From Methylobacterium nonmethylotrophicum (lineage in GTDB: Bacteria; Pseudomonadota; Alphaproteobacteria; Rhizobiales; Beijerinckiaceae), in contig NZ_SRLB01000008.1 in the NCBI RefSeq assembly GCF_004745635.1, forward strand, positions 124,001-188,000: 64,000 nucleotides of DNA, given 5' to 3'. The first letter of the stretch is position 1; every line of letters begins with the position of its first letter. Both the position numbers and the translations under genes were made by a program. Shown here piece by piece: positions 8,374 through 17,846 of this stretch. The notes beneath the pieces are model-generated. The model saw only the letters and a program-made list of their open reading frames with translations. It was not told the origin of the DNA and did no database searches.

Positions 8374-9423
8374 ATGTGGGGTCCCCGTACCGACGAACCG
8401 ACGCCGGCGGTCGCCGTGCCGGCGCGGCCGGCGCCGCTGATCGATCCGTTCCAGCGCGCGATCACCTACCTGCGGGTCTCGGTGACCGACCGCTGCGACC
8501 TGCGCTGCGTCTACTGCATGTCCGAGGACATGACGTTCCTGCCCAAGCGCGACCTGCTCACGCTGGAGGAACTGGACCGGGTCTGCTCGGTCTTCGTCGC
8601 CCACGGCGTCCGGAAGCTGCGCATCACCGGCGGCGAGCCGCTGGTGCGCCGCGACATCATGCGGCTCTTTCGCAACCTCTCGCGCCATCTCGAATCCGGC
8701 GCGCTCGAGGAGATGACGCTCACCACCAACGGCACGCGCCTGCGCCAGCACGCCGCCGAGCTGGCGGCGCTCGGCATGCGCCGGATCAACGTCTCGCTCG
8801 ACACCCTCGACCCGGACAAGTTCCGGGCGATCACCCGGCGCGGCGACCTGCCCACGGTGCTCGACGGCATCGCGGCGGCGCGCGAGGCCGGGATGAAGGT
8901 CAAGATCAACGCCGTGGCGCTGAAAGGCGTCAACGAGGACGAGATCCCCGGCATGCTCGACTGGGCCCACGGGCTCGGCATGGAGATGACGCTGATCGAG
9001 GTGATGCCCCTCGGCGACATCGAGCCCGACCGCGTCGACCAGTTCCTGCCGCTCTCGGTGGTGCGCGAGCGCCTGTCGGAGCGCTACAGCCTCACCCCGC
9101 TGCCCGACCGCACCGGGGGCCCGGCCCGCTACGTGCGGGTGGAGGAGACCGGCGGGCGGCTCGGCTTCATCACGCCGCTCACCCATAATTTCTGCGAGAG
9201 CTGCAACCGGGTGCGCCTGACCTGCACCGGCCAGCTCTACATGTGTCTCGGCCAGGAGGACGCCGCCGACCTGCGGGCGGCGCTCCGCGCCTCGCCGGAC
9301 GACGCCGTGGTGGCCGAGGCGATCGCGGAGGCGATCAGCCGCAAGCCGAAGGGCCACGACTTCGTCATCGCCCGCGCGGCAAAGCCCGCGGTGCCGCGCC
9401 ACATGAGCACGACGGGGGGCTGA
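8374..9423 (+). CDS. moaA: GTP 3',8-cyclase (molybdenum cofactor biosynthesis)
   Basis: 349 residues. It is a radical SAM enzyme that rearranges GTP in the first step of molybdopterin synthesis. The N-terminal cluster motif is CDLRCVYC (Cys41, Cys45, Cys48) and the C-terminal GTP-binding cluster [19 protein letters not shown] has Cys274, Cys277 and Cys291. [14 protein letters not shown] is the SAM-binding GGEP motif. The protein ends in Gly-Gly, needed for MoaA function with MoaC. It is divergent from the DUF971 gene, and no other moa gene is near. The molybdenum oxidoreductase at 56.7-60.5 kb is a likely local consumer of the cofactor. Start chosen at ATG 8374. Confidence 0.95.
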   Translation: MWGPRTDEPTPAVAVPARPAPLIDPFQRAITYLRVSVTDRCDLRCVYCMSEDMTFLPKRDLLTLEELDRVCSVFVAHGVRKLRITGGEPLVRRDIMRLFRNLSRHLESGALEEMTLTTNGTRLRQHAAELAALGMRRINVSLDTLDPDKFRAITRRGDLPTVLDGIAAAREAGMKVKINAVALKGVNEDEIPGMLDWAHGLGMEMTLIEVMPLGDIEPDRVDQFLPLSVVRERLSERYSLTPLPDRTGGPARYVRVEETGGRLGFITPLTHNFCESCNRVRLTCTGQLYMCLGQEDAADLRAALRASPDDAVVAEAIAEAISRKPKGHDFVIARAAKPAVPRHMSTTGG

Positions 9424-9426
9424 CCC

Positions 9427-11154
9427 TCAGATCCGGAACGCCATCCGCAAGGCCCCCCAGTGCCGGCCGTGGACGCGGATCGGGCATGAGACCTCGCGAA
9501 GCGGCGGGCGGCCGGAATCGTCCTGCGGGCAGGCCTGGACCAGGAAGGCCCGGGTCGAGCGGGCGGCGGACAGCCCGATGCGGTCGTCGTAGAGCCGGCG
9601 CTGGCGGGCGTGGAGCGCGTTCCAGGCCGGCTCGCCGGTCCGCGGCGCCTGGGCCTGGGCGCGGTTGTGCACCGGGGCGTAGCCGTTGCGGTCGACCGCG
9701 ATGCAGAACGCGGTGCGGGGATCGGCGAGCAGCAGCGGCTCGAGGATCGGCGGCAGGATGTCCTCGAGGACCGGCACGGCGGCGGTGAGGTAGTGCGGCG
9801 GCTCGATTCCGGCGACCGGGCGGTAGGTGGTGTCGAACAGGGCCTCGCGCGCGAGCCGGCCCGCGCTCACCGCCTGCTCCAGGGCCGCCGCCACCGCCCC
9901 GGCCCCGCCCGTCGCCGCCGCGATCAGCGGCCGGTTCTCCTCCTCGACCGCCACCAGAGCGTCGCGCATCCGGGCCTCGGAGGCCGGATCCAGGAGGGCG
10001 CAGTGGAGCCCGCGCGGGCTCGCGCCGACGACCTGCACCTGCAGCCGGCCGATGCCGCGCACGTCGAGGGACAGGCGCGCGCCGGGGGATGGGCCGCAGC
10101 CCTCCGGCGGGCAGAGGAGCAGCCCGCCCCGGCCGAGATCGAGCACGCGCCCGACGCCCCAGTTGCCGACCCGCACCGCGAGGTCGACCGGGTAGCGGTC
10201 GTGCACCCGCCGGTCGCCGATCTCCGCCTGGCGCAACGCGGTAACGGTGCGTCCGGCGAGACCCCCGGCGAGGCTGGCGACGCCGGCGCCCACGGATTCG
10301 GCACTCTCCAGGCACCGGGTCGCGCCGCCGGCAGCGGCGAGCGCCGTCGCGGCGTCCCGCCCGAGGCCGCCGGCGCAAGCGGCGAGATCCCGTGCCTCCC
10401 CGGCGAGCCGGCGGGCGCGCGCGGCCTGGGCCTCGGCCGCCGCCCCGGTCGTCGCGAAGGCGGGACGCAGGCAGGCGAGCGAGGCCGCGACGGCGGCCGT
10501 CGCCGCCCCGCCGGGGCCGGAGAGGCGGCGGCTGACAATGCGCATCTCCTCCACCGCCCGGGCGGCATCGCCCGACAGGAGCTTGACCTCCTGCGCCATC
10601 TGCCAGAGCGGCCCACCCGACGCGCCGGCCCGGGCGGCCTCGACGGTGGCGGAGAGCGCCAGCCGGTTGGCCTGGCGCGCCAGGGTCGCCATCGCCTCGA
10701 CGGCGCGGGCGGCATCCTGGGCGGCGGAGGCCCATTCGGCCTCGAGGATCCGGCTCTGGGCGTCGGCGCGCTCGACGTGGCGGCCGGCCTGGACCAGCAC
10801 GCCGGCGAGGCTGCCGGCCTCCTCGGCAAGCGTGTCGGCGCCGGCGCCGAGGCTGCGGCCCTGCGCGCCGGCCCGGTCGGTCCCCTCCGCCAGGGCGTCG
10901 AGGCCGCGGGTCAGGGTGGCGGCCTCGGCGGCCGCGGCGGCGGTCTCCGCGCAGCCGTCCCGGGCCGCGACCGCCAGGGCGCGGGCGGCCCGGACCAGAT
11001 CCGCCTCGACCCGGTCGACGGCGTCGCGCCCGGCCCGGGCCGCATCGCGGTCCGGGCCCTCCGCCTCCGGTCCCGCACCAGGGAGCGGCAGCAGGATCTC
11101 GACCGCATCCGTGCGGTCGCGAGGCGGGTGGGGCGGGCGGAAGCTCAGGCGCAT
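9427..11154 (-). CDS. Soluble methyl-accepting chemotaxis-like protein with PilZ-like and C-terminal sensor segments
   Basis: 575 residues, no membrane segment. Residues about 60-320 are a long Ala-rich helical region with the receptor-type stretch ARQANRLALSATVEAARAGA, the equivalent of the MCP signalling tip, though strongly diverged. After it comes IGDRRVHDRYPVDLAVRVG and VLDLGRGGLLL, which read like a PilZ domain (R-x3-R and D-x-S/G-x-G-G). The last ~170 residues (YLTAAVPVLEDILPPILEPL ... FCIAVDRNGYAPVHNRAQAQ) look like the Cache/PAS-type tail seen in cytoplasmic alphaproteobacterial receptors. It may couple cyclic-di-GMP or a cytoplasmic signal to chemotaxis; this is inference. No che genes are nearby. 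Confidence 0.75.
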   Translation of the reverse strand: MRLSFRPPHPPRDRTDAVEILLPLPGAGPEAEGPDRDAARAGRDAVDRVEADLVRAARALAVAARDGCAETAAAAAEAATLTRGLDALAEGTDRAGAQGRSLGAGADTLAEEAGSLAGVLVQAGRHVERADAQSRILEAEWASAAQDAARAVEAMATLARQANRLALSATVEAARAGASGGPLWQMAQEVKLLSGDAARAVEEMRIVSRRLSGPGGAATAAVAASLACLRPAFATTGAAAEAQAARARRLAGEARDLAACAGGLGRDAATALAAAGGATRCLESAESVGAGVASLAGGLAGRTVTALRQAEIGDRRVHDRYPVDLAVRVGNWGVGRVLDLGRGGLLLCPPEGCGPSPGARLSLDVRGIGRLQVQVVGASPRGLHCALLDPASEARMRDALVAVEEENRPLIAAATGGAGAVAAALEQAVSAGRLAREALFDTTYRPVAGIEPPHYLTAAVPVLEDILPPILEPLLLADPRTAFCIAVDRNGYAPVHNRAQAQAPRTGEPAWNALHARQRRLYDDRIGLSAARSTRAFLVQACPQDDSGRPPLREVSCPIRVHGRHWGALRMAFRI

Positions 11155-11586
11155 GACCGGATCAGAACGCGGTGCGCCTAAGGGACCGTTAACCCTGACG
11201 AAACCTTGACGTCGCAGAGCGCGGGCGAGTTGCGCCGGCAGGCGTGGCCGTGGCAGGGTCGGCGCCGTCGATAGCGCCCCTTCCCAACACAGGGCTGGCC
11301 GGGGACGAGGCGCAGGATCCCCACTCTCCAGGCGATGCCGGGCTTGCCCGGTATCGCTGCAAGGTGTGGGAGAGGGGCCGGGGGATCGAAGATCCCACGT
11401 GAGGGTGACACGCTGCAGTGTGAAGCTCAGGCCGTTGTGCTGACAGCGGAACGGTTCAGACCTCGTGCGGCACCGTCTCCACCCTCCCCCCTACCCCTCT
11501 CCCAAACGGGGGAGGGGATCCCGCGCCTTCTTCTTGAACCGAAGCGTCCCCGGACGGCCCTTCATCCCACGAGAGATCGCCGCCGG
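11155..11586. other. Intergenic region dominated by a palindromic element
   Basis: About 430 bases. From 11361 to 11524 it carries a composite palindromic element; I see nothing else with confidence in the rest. Confidence 0.6.
11361..11524. repeat. Composite palindromic intergenic element
   Basis: Left end GTGTGGGAGAGGGGCCGGGG, right end CCCTCTCCCAAACGGGGGAG. The interior shares GCAGTGTGAAGCTCAGGCC and GTTGTGCTGACAGCGGAAC with the copy at 56.0 kb. This copy has an insertion with GATCGAAGATC near its left end. Confidence 0.7.
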
Positions 11587-12372
11587 ATGAGCCGCCTGCT
11601 CTCCCGCCTCCTGCTCCTGTCGCTGCTGGCGGCCGCCCGGCCCGCCCTCGCGGAGCCGACCCCTTCTCCGCTGCCCGCCCCGGTGCGCATCGCCACCGAG
11701 GGCGGCCATCCGCCGTTCAACTACGTCGAGGACGGCAAGCCGGCGGGGTTCGAGGTCGAGCTCGCCCAGGCCCTGTGCCAGGAGGCGGAGCTCACCTGCA
11801 CGATCGTGCTCCACCAGTGGGACGGCATCATCAAGGGCCTGGAGGCCGGCGAGTACGACGCCATCATGGCGTCGATGGCGATCACCCCGAAGCGGGCCGC
11901 CCGCATCGCCTTCACGAAGCCCTACTACCGGATCCCCTTCGCCTACGTGGCGCGCCGCGACACGGCGCTGCCGGCCCCGAGCCCGGCGACCCTGCGTGGG
12001 CGGGCGGTCGGCGTGGCGGCGCACGGGCCGCAGGTCGCCTATCTCGAGCAGCGGGTCCCGGGGGCCGACATCCGCACCTTCGACAGCCTGGCGGACGCGA
12101 CCCTCGACCTCCGGGCGGGCCGCGTCGACGTCGTGCTGGGCGACAAGCTCGACCTCGCGACCTTCCTGGGCAAGCCCGAGGGCGGGGCCTGCTGCCGCTT
12201 CGCCGGCGACGTGCCGGCGGGCGAGCCGCTCCTCGGCGAGGGCGTCGGCATCGGCCTGCGCAAGGGCGACCGCGACCTGCGCGAGGCCTTCGAGCGGGCG
12301 CTCGCGGCGCTCGTCGCGGATGGCCGCTACGACCGCATCCGGGCGAAGTTCATCCCGTTCGACACCAAGTGA
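11587..12372 (+). CDS. Periplasmic amino-acid-type solute-binding protein (SBP_bac_3)
   Basis: 261 residues. Signal peptide MSRLLSRLLLLSLLAAARPA, cleavage near ALA-EP (residue 22). The mature protein starts VRIATEGGHPPFNYVEDGKP and continues GFEVELAQALC and WDGIIKGLEAGEYDAIMASM, MAITPKRAARIAFTKPYYRI, the hallmarks of lysine/arginine/ornithine- and octopine-type binding proteins. Length matches the family. No permease or ATPase gene adjoins it, so it is an orphan that must use a transporter encoded elsewhere or act as a sensor. Cationic amino-acid specificity is only a family-level guess. Confidence 0.88.
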   Translation: MSRLLSRLLLLSLLAAARPALAEPTPSPLPAPVRIATEGGHPPFNYVEDGKPAGFEVELAQALCQEAELTCTIVLHQWDGIIKGLEAGEYDAIMASMAITPKRAARIAFTKPYYRIPFAYVARRDTALPAPSPATLRGRAVGVAAHGPQVAYLEQRVPGADIRTFDSLADATLDLRAGRVDVVLGDKLDLATFLGKPEGGACCRFAGDVPAGEPLLGEGVGIGLRKGDRDLREAFERALAALVADGRYDRIRAKFIPFDTK

Positions 12373-12456
12373 GCGCTCTCGTTTGACGGGCGTGGGGGCG
12401 GCTCACTACACCGGGGGCCGACCGCCGCAGAATAACGGCGAGGGAGGGTTTACCGC

Positions 12457-13323
12457 ATGGCACAGGTCGCGTTTCTGGGTCTCGGCGTGATGGGTGGTCC
12501 GATGGCCCGCCACCTCGCCGCCAAGGGCCACCAGGTCACGGTCTACAACCGCACCAAGGCGAAGGCCGATGCCTGGGTGAGCGCCCATGGTGGCAAGGCC
12601 GCGGCGACACCCCGGGAGGCGGCGGAGGGCCAGGAGATCGTCTTCGCCTGCGTCGGCAACGACGACGACCTGCGGCAGGTCACGACCGGCCCGGACGGCG
12701 CCTTTTCGGCGATGAGCAGGGGCACGGTCTTCGTCGACCACACCACCGCCTCGGCGGAGGTGGCCCGCGAGCTCGCGGTCGCCGCCGAGAAGGGCGGGTT
12801 CGGCTTCATCGACGCCCCGGTCTCCGGCGGCCAGGCCGGCGCCGAGAACGGCGTGCTCACCGTGATGTGCGGCGGTGACGCCGATACCTTCGCGCGCGTC
12901 GAGCCGGTGATCGCGGCTTACGCCCGCGCCTGCCGCCTGCTCGGCCCGGTCGGGGCCGGCCAGCTCGCCAAGATGATGAACCAGATCTGCATCGCGGGCC
13001 TGGTCCAGGGCCTGTCGGAGGCGGTGCATTTCGGCAAGCAGGCCGGGCTCGACATCGAGGCGGTGCTCGACGTGATCTCCAAGGGCGCCGCCGGCTCCTG
13101 GCAGATGGAGAACCGCGGCAAGACCATGAACGAGGGCAAGTTCGATTTCGGCTTCGCCGTCGACTGGATGCGCAAGGACCTGTCGATCGTGCTCTCCGAG
13201 GCCCGCCGCAACAAGGCGAAACTGCCGGTGACGGCGCTCGTCGACCAGTTCTACGCCGAGGTGCAGAGCCTGGGCGGCGGCCGCTGGGACACGTCGAGCC
13301 TGATCGCCCGGCTGGAGAAGTGA
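12457..13323 (+). CDS. Beta-hydroxyacid dehydrogenase (3-hydroxyisobutyrate / glyoxylate-succinic semialdehyde reductase family)
   Basis: 288 residues. The NAD(P)-binding GLGVMGGPMARHL is at the very N-terminus, the substrate signature DAPVSGGQAGAENG near residues 120-133, and the catalytic lysine is in GAGQLAKMMNQICIAG. NRTKAKADAW after the second beta strand suggests NADPH preference (Arg-Thr-Lys). GAAGSWQMENRG is typical of the GLYR/SSAR-like subgroup. It is preceded by a strong purine-rich site (GAGGGAGG). It reduces or oxidises a short 3-hydroxy acid or semialdehyde; the exact substrate is not readable from sequence. Confidence 0.88.
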   Translation: MAQVAFLGLGVMGGPMARHLAAKGHQVTVYNRTKAKADAWVSAHGGKAAATPREAAEGQEIVFACVGNDDDLRQVTTGPDGAFSAMSRGTVFVDHTTASAEVARELAVAAEKGGFGFIDAPVSGGQAGAENGVLTVMCGGDADTFARVEPVIAAYARACRLLGPVGAGQLAKMMNQICIAGLVQGLSEAVHFGKQAGLDIEAVLDVISKGAAGSWQMENRGKTMNEGKFDFGFAVDWMRKDLSIVLSEARRNKAKLPVTALVDQFYAEVQSLGGGRWDTSSLIARLEK

Positions 13324-13368
13324 TAGCGCGATCGATATCGCGCTCCCGACATCAAGGCGAAGCTCTCT

Positions 13369-13392
13369 CCCCTCTCCCGTTTGGGAGAGGGG
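13369..13392. repeat. Single palindromic hairpin between convergent genes
   Basis: CCCCTCTCCC-GTTT-GGGAGAGGGG, located between the dehydrogenase stop (13323) and the end of glpK (13431). It may act as a bidirectional transcription block. It belongs to the same palindrome family as 6359-6398. Confidence 0.7.
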
Positions 13393-13430
13393 ATCCCGCG
13401 CAATCTAGTTCTTAGTCAGCGCTGGCAGGT

Positions 13431-14930
13431 TCACCCCGACTTCCCCACCAAGCAGCTCACCGCCTTGCGCCAGCCGGCGAGCCGGCGCTCGCGGATGCTC
13501 GGCTCCATCGCCGGGGCGAAGCGGCGCTCCAGGCGCCAGTGGTCGGCGAAGTGCTCGGGCTCCGGGTAGAGGCCGCAGGCGAGGCCGGCGAGGTAGGCGG
13601 CGCCGAGTGCCGTCGTCTCCTTCACCTCGGGCCGGTCGACCGGGGCAGCGAGGAGATCCGCGAGGCGCTGCATCGTCCAGTCGGAGGCGACCATGCCGCC
13701 GTCGACCCGCAGCACCGTGGCGCTCCCCTCCCCGTCCGGCCAGTCGGCCCGCATGGCGGCGAGCAGGTCGGCGGTCTGGTAGCACACGCTCTCGAGGGCT
13801 GCGCGGGCCAGTTCCGCAGGTCCCGTGCCGCGGGTCAGCCCGAACAGGGCGCCGCGGGCGTCGGGCTCCCAGTAGGGCGCGCCGAGGCCGACGAAGGCCG
13901 GCACCAGGTAGACGTCCTGCGCCGGATCGGCCCGCTCGGCGAGCGCGCCGGTCTCGGCGGCCGAATCGATCACCCCGAGCCCGTCGCGCAGCCACTGCAC
14001 CGCCGCGCCGGCGACGAAGATCGAGCCTTCCAGCGCGTAGGTGCGCCGGCCGTTGAGCTGGTAGGCGATGGTGGTGAGGAGCTTGTTCTTCGAGGTCACC
14101 GGCTGGGTGCCGGTGTTGAGGAGGGCGAAGCAGCCGGTGCCGTAGGTCGACTTGACCATGCCGGGCCGGAAGCAGGCCTGGCCGACGGTCGCCGCCTGCT
14201 GGTCGCCGGCGACGCCCCGGATCGGGATCGCGGCGCCGAACAGCTCCGGGTCGGTGGTGCCGAAATCGCCCGAGGAATCGCGCACCTGCGGCAGCATCGA
14301 GGCCGGCACGCCCAGCAGCCCCATCAGTTCGTCGTCCCAGGCGCCGCGGTGGATGTCGAAGAGCAGCGTGCGCGAGGCGTTGGTGGCGTCGGTGACGTGC
14401 AGCCGCCCGCCGGTGAGCCGCCAGAGGAGGTACGAATCGACGGTGCCGAAGGCGAGCTCGCCGGCCTCCGCCCGGGCCCGGGCGCCCGGCACGTTGTCGA
14501 GGATCCACGCGATCTTGGTGCCGGAGAAGTAGGGGTCGAGGATCAGGCCGGTCTTCGCGGTCACCATCGGCTCATGGCCCGCCTCCTTCAGCCGCGCGCA
14601 GATCCCGGCCGAGCGTCGGTCCTGCCAGACGATGGCGCGGTGCACCGCCTCGCCGGTGCGCCTGTCCCAGACCAGCGTCGTCTCGCGCTGGTTGGTGATG
14701 CCGATCGCCGCCACGTCCCGCGCCGTCACCCCGGCCTGCTTCATCGCCGCCCGGCAGGTCTCGAGCGTCGTGCGCCACAGGTCCTCCGGCTCGTGCTCGA
14801 CCCAGCCCGAGGCCGGGAAGTGCTGCGGGAACTCGGCCTGGGCGAGGCCGGCGATCGAGGTGTCGGTGCGGAACAGCAGGGCGCGCGAGGAGGTGGTGCC
14901 CTGATCGATGGCGAGGATGAGGGAGGACAT
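13431..14930 (-). CDS. glpK: Glycerol kinase
   Basis: 499 residues from ATG 14930 (a GTG at 14945 would add five). FGGY-family kinase making sn-glycerol-3-phosphate. Landmarks: [17 protein letters not shown] at the N-terminus (ATP phosphate loop 1), [17 protein letters not shown], the substrate motif [12 protein letters not shown], and [15 protein letters not shown] and the C-terminal [20 protein letters not shown] (adenosine motif). Full length for the family. It is the distal gene of the glycerol regulon here and is separated from glpV by a toxin-antitoxin pair on the same strand, so it may rely on readthrough or its own promoter. Confidence 0.96.
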   Translation of the reverse strand: MSSLILAIDQGTTSSRALLFRTDTSIAGLAQAEFPQHFPASGWVEHEPEDLWRTTLETCRAAMKQAGVTARDVAAIGITNQRETTLVWDRRTGEAVHRAIVWQDRRSAGICARLKEAGHEPMVTAKTGLILDPYFSGTKIAWILDNVPGARARAEAGELAFGTVDSYLLWRLTGGRLHVTDATNASRTLLFDIHRGAWDDELMGLLGVPASMLPQVRDSSGDFGTTDPELFGAAIPIRGVAGDQQAATVGQACFRPGMVKSTYGTGCFALLNTGTQPVTSKNKLLTTIAYQLNGRRTYALEGSIFVAGAAVQWLRDGLGVIDSAAETGALAERADPAQDVYLVPAFVGLGAPYWEPDARGALFGLTRGTGPAELARAALESVCYQTADLLAAMRADWPDGEGSATVLRVDGGMVASDWTMQRLADLLAAPVDRPEVKETTALGAAYLAGLACGLYPEPEHFADHWRLERRFAPAMEPSIRERRLAGWRKAVSCLVGKSG

Positions 14931-14960
14931 CGGAGGCTCTCTCACGCGGTTGCGGCGTGT

Positions 14961-15395
14961 CTAGAGGGGTGGCGGCTCCAGCGTGGCGAGGCCGAGGGAG
15001 GCGGCCGCCCGGCCGAGCCGCGCGTCGAAGGTCGCGAAGGGCAGGCCGGTGACCTGCAGGAGCGCGAGGTGCAGGGCGTCCGGCCCGCGCACGCCGAGGG
15101 CAGCGTCCTCGACGATGGTGCGGGCGATGGCGAAAATCTGGCGAGTGATGGTCAGCGGGCGGGCGCGGGCCTCACACCAAGCGTCGAACTCGCCGTTGAT
15201 TGTGCGTGCCCGGGCATCGTCGAGGACACGTTCTCTGACCAAGCGTGAGATCGTTGCAGAGAATTCCAGAACAACGAGGTCCGATACGACCGGGTCGATC
15301 CCCGGTGATTCGATCCAGGCTTCGATCCGGGCACTCTGCGCCTCGCTCACGAAGACAGGCACGAGAATGTTGGTGTCGCAATAGACGCGAATCAC
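14961..15395 (-). CDS. PIN-domain ribonuclease toxin (VapC-like)
   Basis: 144 residues starting at GTG 15395. The PIN-domain acidic residues are visible: MIRVYCDTNILVPVF (first Asp), LVVLEFSATISRLV (Glu), RGPDALHLALLQVTG (Asp) and the terminal LPFATFDARLGRAA (Asp). It is expected to cleave RNA when free of its antitoxin. The GTG start overlaps the antitoxin stop as GTGA, the standard arrangement of antitoxin first. The pair sits inside the glycerol regulon between glpV and glpK. Confidence 0.87.
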   Translation of the reverse strand: MIRVYCDTNILVPVFVSEAQSARIEAWIESPGIDPVVSDLVVLEFSATISRLVRERVLDDARARTINGEFDAWCEARARPLTITRQIFAIARTIVEDAALGVRGPDALHLALLQVTGLPFATFDARLGRAAASLGLATLEPPPL

Positions 15396-15631
15396 AATCC
15401 TTCGTCCCGCATCTGTCGGATGAGGGTCGTCGAATCGAATGGTTTGAGAGGGGTGACGCGATTAGCGCGCAGGCGCTCCATCTCCTCCTTCGTCACCGGT
15501 CGCGGCTCGGCCGGAACGAGCTGGATCAGATCCTGGTCGGGACGGGTGATGATCACCTCCTCGCCCGCACTCGCCTTGGCGAGCAGCTCGGGCAGGCGGT
15601 CGAGCACGTCTTCCATCCTGTAATAGGCCAT
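15392..15631 (-). CDS. Antitoxin of the Phd/YefM type
   Basis: 79 residues from ATG 15631, preceded by GGAGGTTGTC, a strong ribosome binding site. The N-terminal YRMEDVLDRLPELLAKASAG and EEVIITRPDQDLIQLVP follow the Phd/YefM fold (helix then beta strand, 'GE.ViItR.g.pv.rLvP'). The rest, VTKEEMERLRANRVTPLKPF and on, is the disordered toxin-binding part. It should neutralise the overlapping PIN toxin and repress the shared promoter. Confidence 0.82.
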   Translation of the reverse strand: MAYYRMEDVLDRLPELLAKASAGEEVIITRPDQDLIQLVPAEPRPVTKEEMERLRANRVTPLKPFDSTTLIRQMRDEGL

Positions 15632-15726
15632 GACAACCTCCGTGGCGGCATTGGCTGCCAGGATAGCGGAATCCGGCCATCCGCGCGAAGGAGAGCCGGG
15701 GCGTCACGGCCCCGGCTCCCGCAAGG

Positions 15727-17472
15727 TCAGCTGCGCTTCGGGGGCGAGGCCGGCCAGCTCTTGATCAGGGTGTCGTAGTCGACCGTCTCGCCCTTCGGCT
15801 TCTCGTCGGCGAGCTTGCGCTGCGGCGCCAGCGTGCCGTCCTTCTTGGCCTGCTCGTACCAGTTCTCGGCCGAGGTCTTCGGGTTCAGCTTCGGGCCGCA
15901 ATCGCCCTGGACCTTCGAGCGCTCGAGACGGGCCATCACGTCGTCCTGGGCCGCCGCGAGGGCGTCCATGGCCGCCTGCGGGGTCTTGGCGCCCGAGGAG
16001 GCGTCACCGATGTTCTGCCACCACAGCTGCGCGAGCTTGGGATAGTCCGGCACGTTCACGCCGGTCGGGGTCCACTGCGTGCGGGCCGGCGAGCGGTAGA
16101 ACTCGACCAGGCCGCCGAGCTTCGGCGCCCGCTCGGTGAAGGACTTGTCCCAGATGTCGCTCTCGCGGATGAAGGTGAGGCCGACATGGCTCTTCTTCAG
16201 GCTGACCGACTTCGAGACGATGAACTGCTGGTAGAGCCAGGCCGCCTTGCGCCGATCGAGGGGCGTCGACTTCAAGAGGGTGAGCGAGCCGGCATCCTGG
16301 TAGCCGAGCTTCATCCCGTCCTTCCAGTACGGGCCCTTGGGCGAGGGCGCCATGCGCCACTTCGGCGTGCCGTCCTGGTTCATCACCGGGAGACCCGGCT
16401 TCACCATGTCGGCCGTGAAGGCGGTGTACCAGAACATCTGCTGGGCGATGTTGCCCTGCGACGGCACCGGGCCCGACTCCGAGAAGGTCATGCCGGCCGC
16501 CTGCGGCGGGGCATACTTCTTCAGCCAGTCGACGTACTTGGTGACCGAGTAGACCGCGGCCGGCCCGTTGGTGTCGCCGCCGCGCTCGATCGAGGAGCCG
16601 ACCGGGCGGCAGCCCTCCATGCGGATGCCCCACTCGTCGACCGGCTTGCCGTTCGGGATGCCCTTGTCGCCGTTGCCGGCCATCGACAGCCACGCGTCGG
16701 TGAACCGCCAGCCGAGCGACGGATCCTTCTTGCCATAGTCCATGTGGCCATAGACCTTGACGCCGTCGATCTCCTTCACGTCGTTGGTGAAGAAGTCGGC
16801 GATGTCCTCGTAGGCCGACCAGTTGACCGGCACGCCGAGCTCGTAGCCGTACTTGGCCTTGAACTTCTGCTTGAGGTCGGCCCGGGTAAACCAGTCGTAC
16901 CGGAACCAGTACAGGTTGGCGAATTGCTGGTCGGGCAGCTGGTAGAGCTTGCCATCCGGGGCGGTGCCGAAGGAGCGGCCGATGAAGTCCTCGAGGTCGA
17001 GGGTCGGCAGGGTGACGTCCTTGCCCTCGCCCTTCATGAAGTCGGAGAGCGCGACGGTCTGGCCGTAGCGGAAATGGGTGCCGACGAGGTCGGAATCGTT
17101 GATCCAGCCGTCGTAGATGTTCTTGCCCGACTGCATCTGGGTCTGGATCTTCTCCACCACGTCGCCCTCCTGCAGGAGGTCGTGGCGCACCTTGATCCCG
17201 GTGATCTCGGTGAAGGCCTTCGCCAGCGTGCGGGCCTCGTATTCGTGGGTGGTGATGGTCTCGGAGACGAAGTTGATCTCCATGCCGGCGAAGGGCTTCG
17301 CCGCATCGACGAACCACTGCATCTCCTTGAGCTGCTCCTCCTTCGACAGGGTCGAGGGCTGGAACTCGGTGTCGACCCAGCGCTTGGCCTCCTCCATGCC
17401 GGCGAAGGCCTGGCCGGCGGCGAGGCACAAAGCGAGGGCGCTCGCGGTCTTCAGCAATCCGTGGCGTGTCAT
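15727..17472 (-). CDS. glpV: Glycerol ABC transporter substrate-binding protein
   Basis: 581 residues. Signal peptide MTRHGLLKTASALALCLAAG with cleavage near QAFAG. It is the large binding-protein type of the rhizobial GlpSTPQUV glycerol importer: MEEAKRWVDTEFQPSTLSKE, EMQWFVDAAKPFAGMEINFV, and a long C-terminal region ending NWYEQAKKDGTLAPQRKLAD. Length of about 570-580 is characteristic of the family. It is the last gene of the co-directional block glpD-S-T-P-Q-U-V. It delivers glycerol (possibly other polyols) to GlpP/GlpQ in the periplasm. Confidence 0.92.
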   Translation of the reverse strand: MTRHGLLKTASALALCLAAGQAFAGMEEAKRWVDTEFQPSTLSKEEQLKEMQWFVDAAKPFAGMEINFVSETITTHEYEARTLAKAFTEITGIKVRHDLLQEGDVVEKIQTQMQSGKNIYDGWINDSDLVGTHFRYGQTVALSDFMKGEGKDVTLPTLDLEDFIGRSFGTAPDGKLYQLPDQQFANLYWFRYDWFTRADLKQKFKAKYGYELGVPVNWSAYEDIADFFTNDVKEIDGVKVYGHMDYGKKDPSLGWRFTDAWLSMAGNGDKGIPNGKPVDEWGIRMEGCRPVGSSIERGGDTNGPAAVYSVTKYVDWLKKYAPPQAAGMTFSESGPVPSQGNIAQQMFWYTAFTADMVKPGLPVMNQDGTPKWRMAPSPKGPYWKDGMKLGYQDAGSLTLLKSTPLDRRKAAWLYQQFIVSKSVSLKKSHVGLTFIRESDIWDKSFTERAPKLGGLVEFYRSPARTQWTPTGVNVPDYPKLAQLWWQNIGDASSGAKTPQAAMDALAAAQDDVMARLERSKVQGDCGPKLNPKTSAENWYEQAKKDGTLAPQRKLADEKPKGETVDYDTLIKSWPASPPKRS

Positions 17473-17548
17473 CCTGGTTGTCCTCCCTCTGGTGGTGACG
17501 AAAGCCCGCCTGGTGCCGGCTGGCTGCCGGACGTGGCGACGGACTTTT

Positions 17549-17830
17549 TCAGGCGAAGCGGAACATCACCGCTCCGTAAACGAGCGAGAGCGCGAGCGCC
17601 CATTCGAGGCTCGGGCCGACGAGGCCGAGCCAGGCGAGGTTGATGAAGGCGGCCCCGACCAGCGTCAGGAAGAGCCGGTCGCCGCGGGTGGTGGGGATCC
17701 GCAGGATCCCGACCTGCTCGGTCTCGGGGCGCCAGACGGCGAGCGCCGTCATCAGGGCGAGCAGGCCGGCGATGACCGCGAAGAAGAGCGCGGTCTGCCA
17801 GGTCCAGGCCATCCAGGCGAAATCAAGCAT
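17549..17830 (-). CDS. glpU: Small membrane protein of the glycerol ABC system (DUF2160)
   Basis: 93 residues with three hydrophobic segments: LDFAWMAWTWQTALFFAVIA, the stretch around FLTLVGAAFINLAWLGLV, and EWALALSLVYGAVMFRFA. DUF2160 proteins of this size are encoded between the permease and binding-protein genes of glycerol ABC operons, exactly as here. Its molecular role is unknown; a transporter accessory role is inferred from invariable context. Confidence 0.88.
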   Translation of the reverse strand: MLDFAWMAWTWQTALFFAVIAGLLALMTALAVWRPETEQVGILRIPTTRGDRLFLTLVGAAFINLAWLGLVGPSLEWALALSLVYGAVMFRFA

Positions 17831-17846
17831 CGGACTGGCTCCCCGA

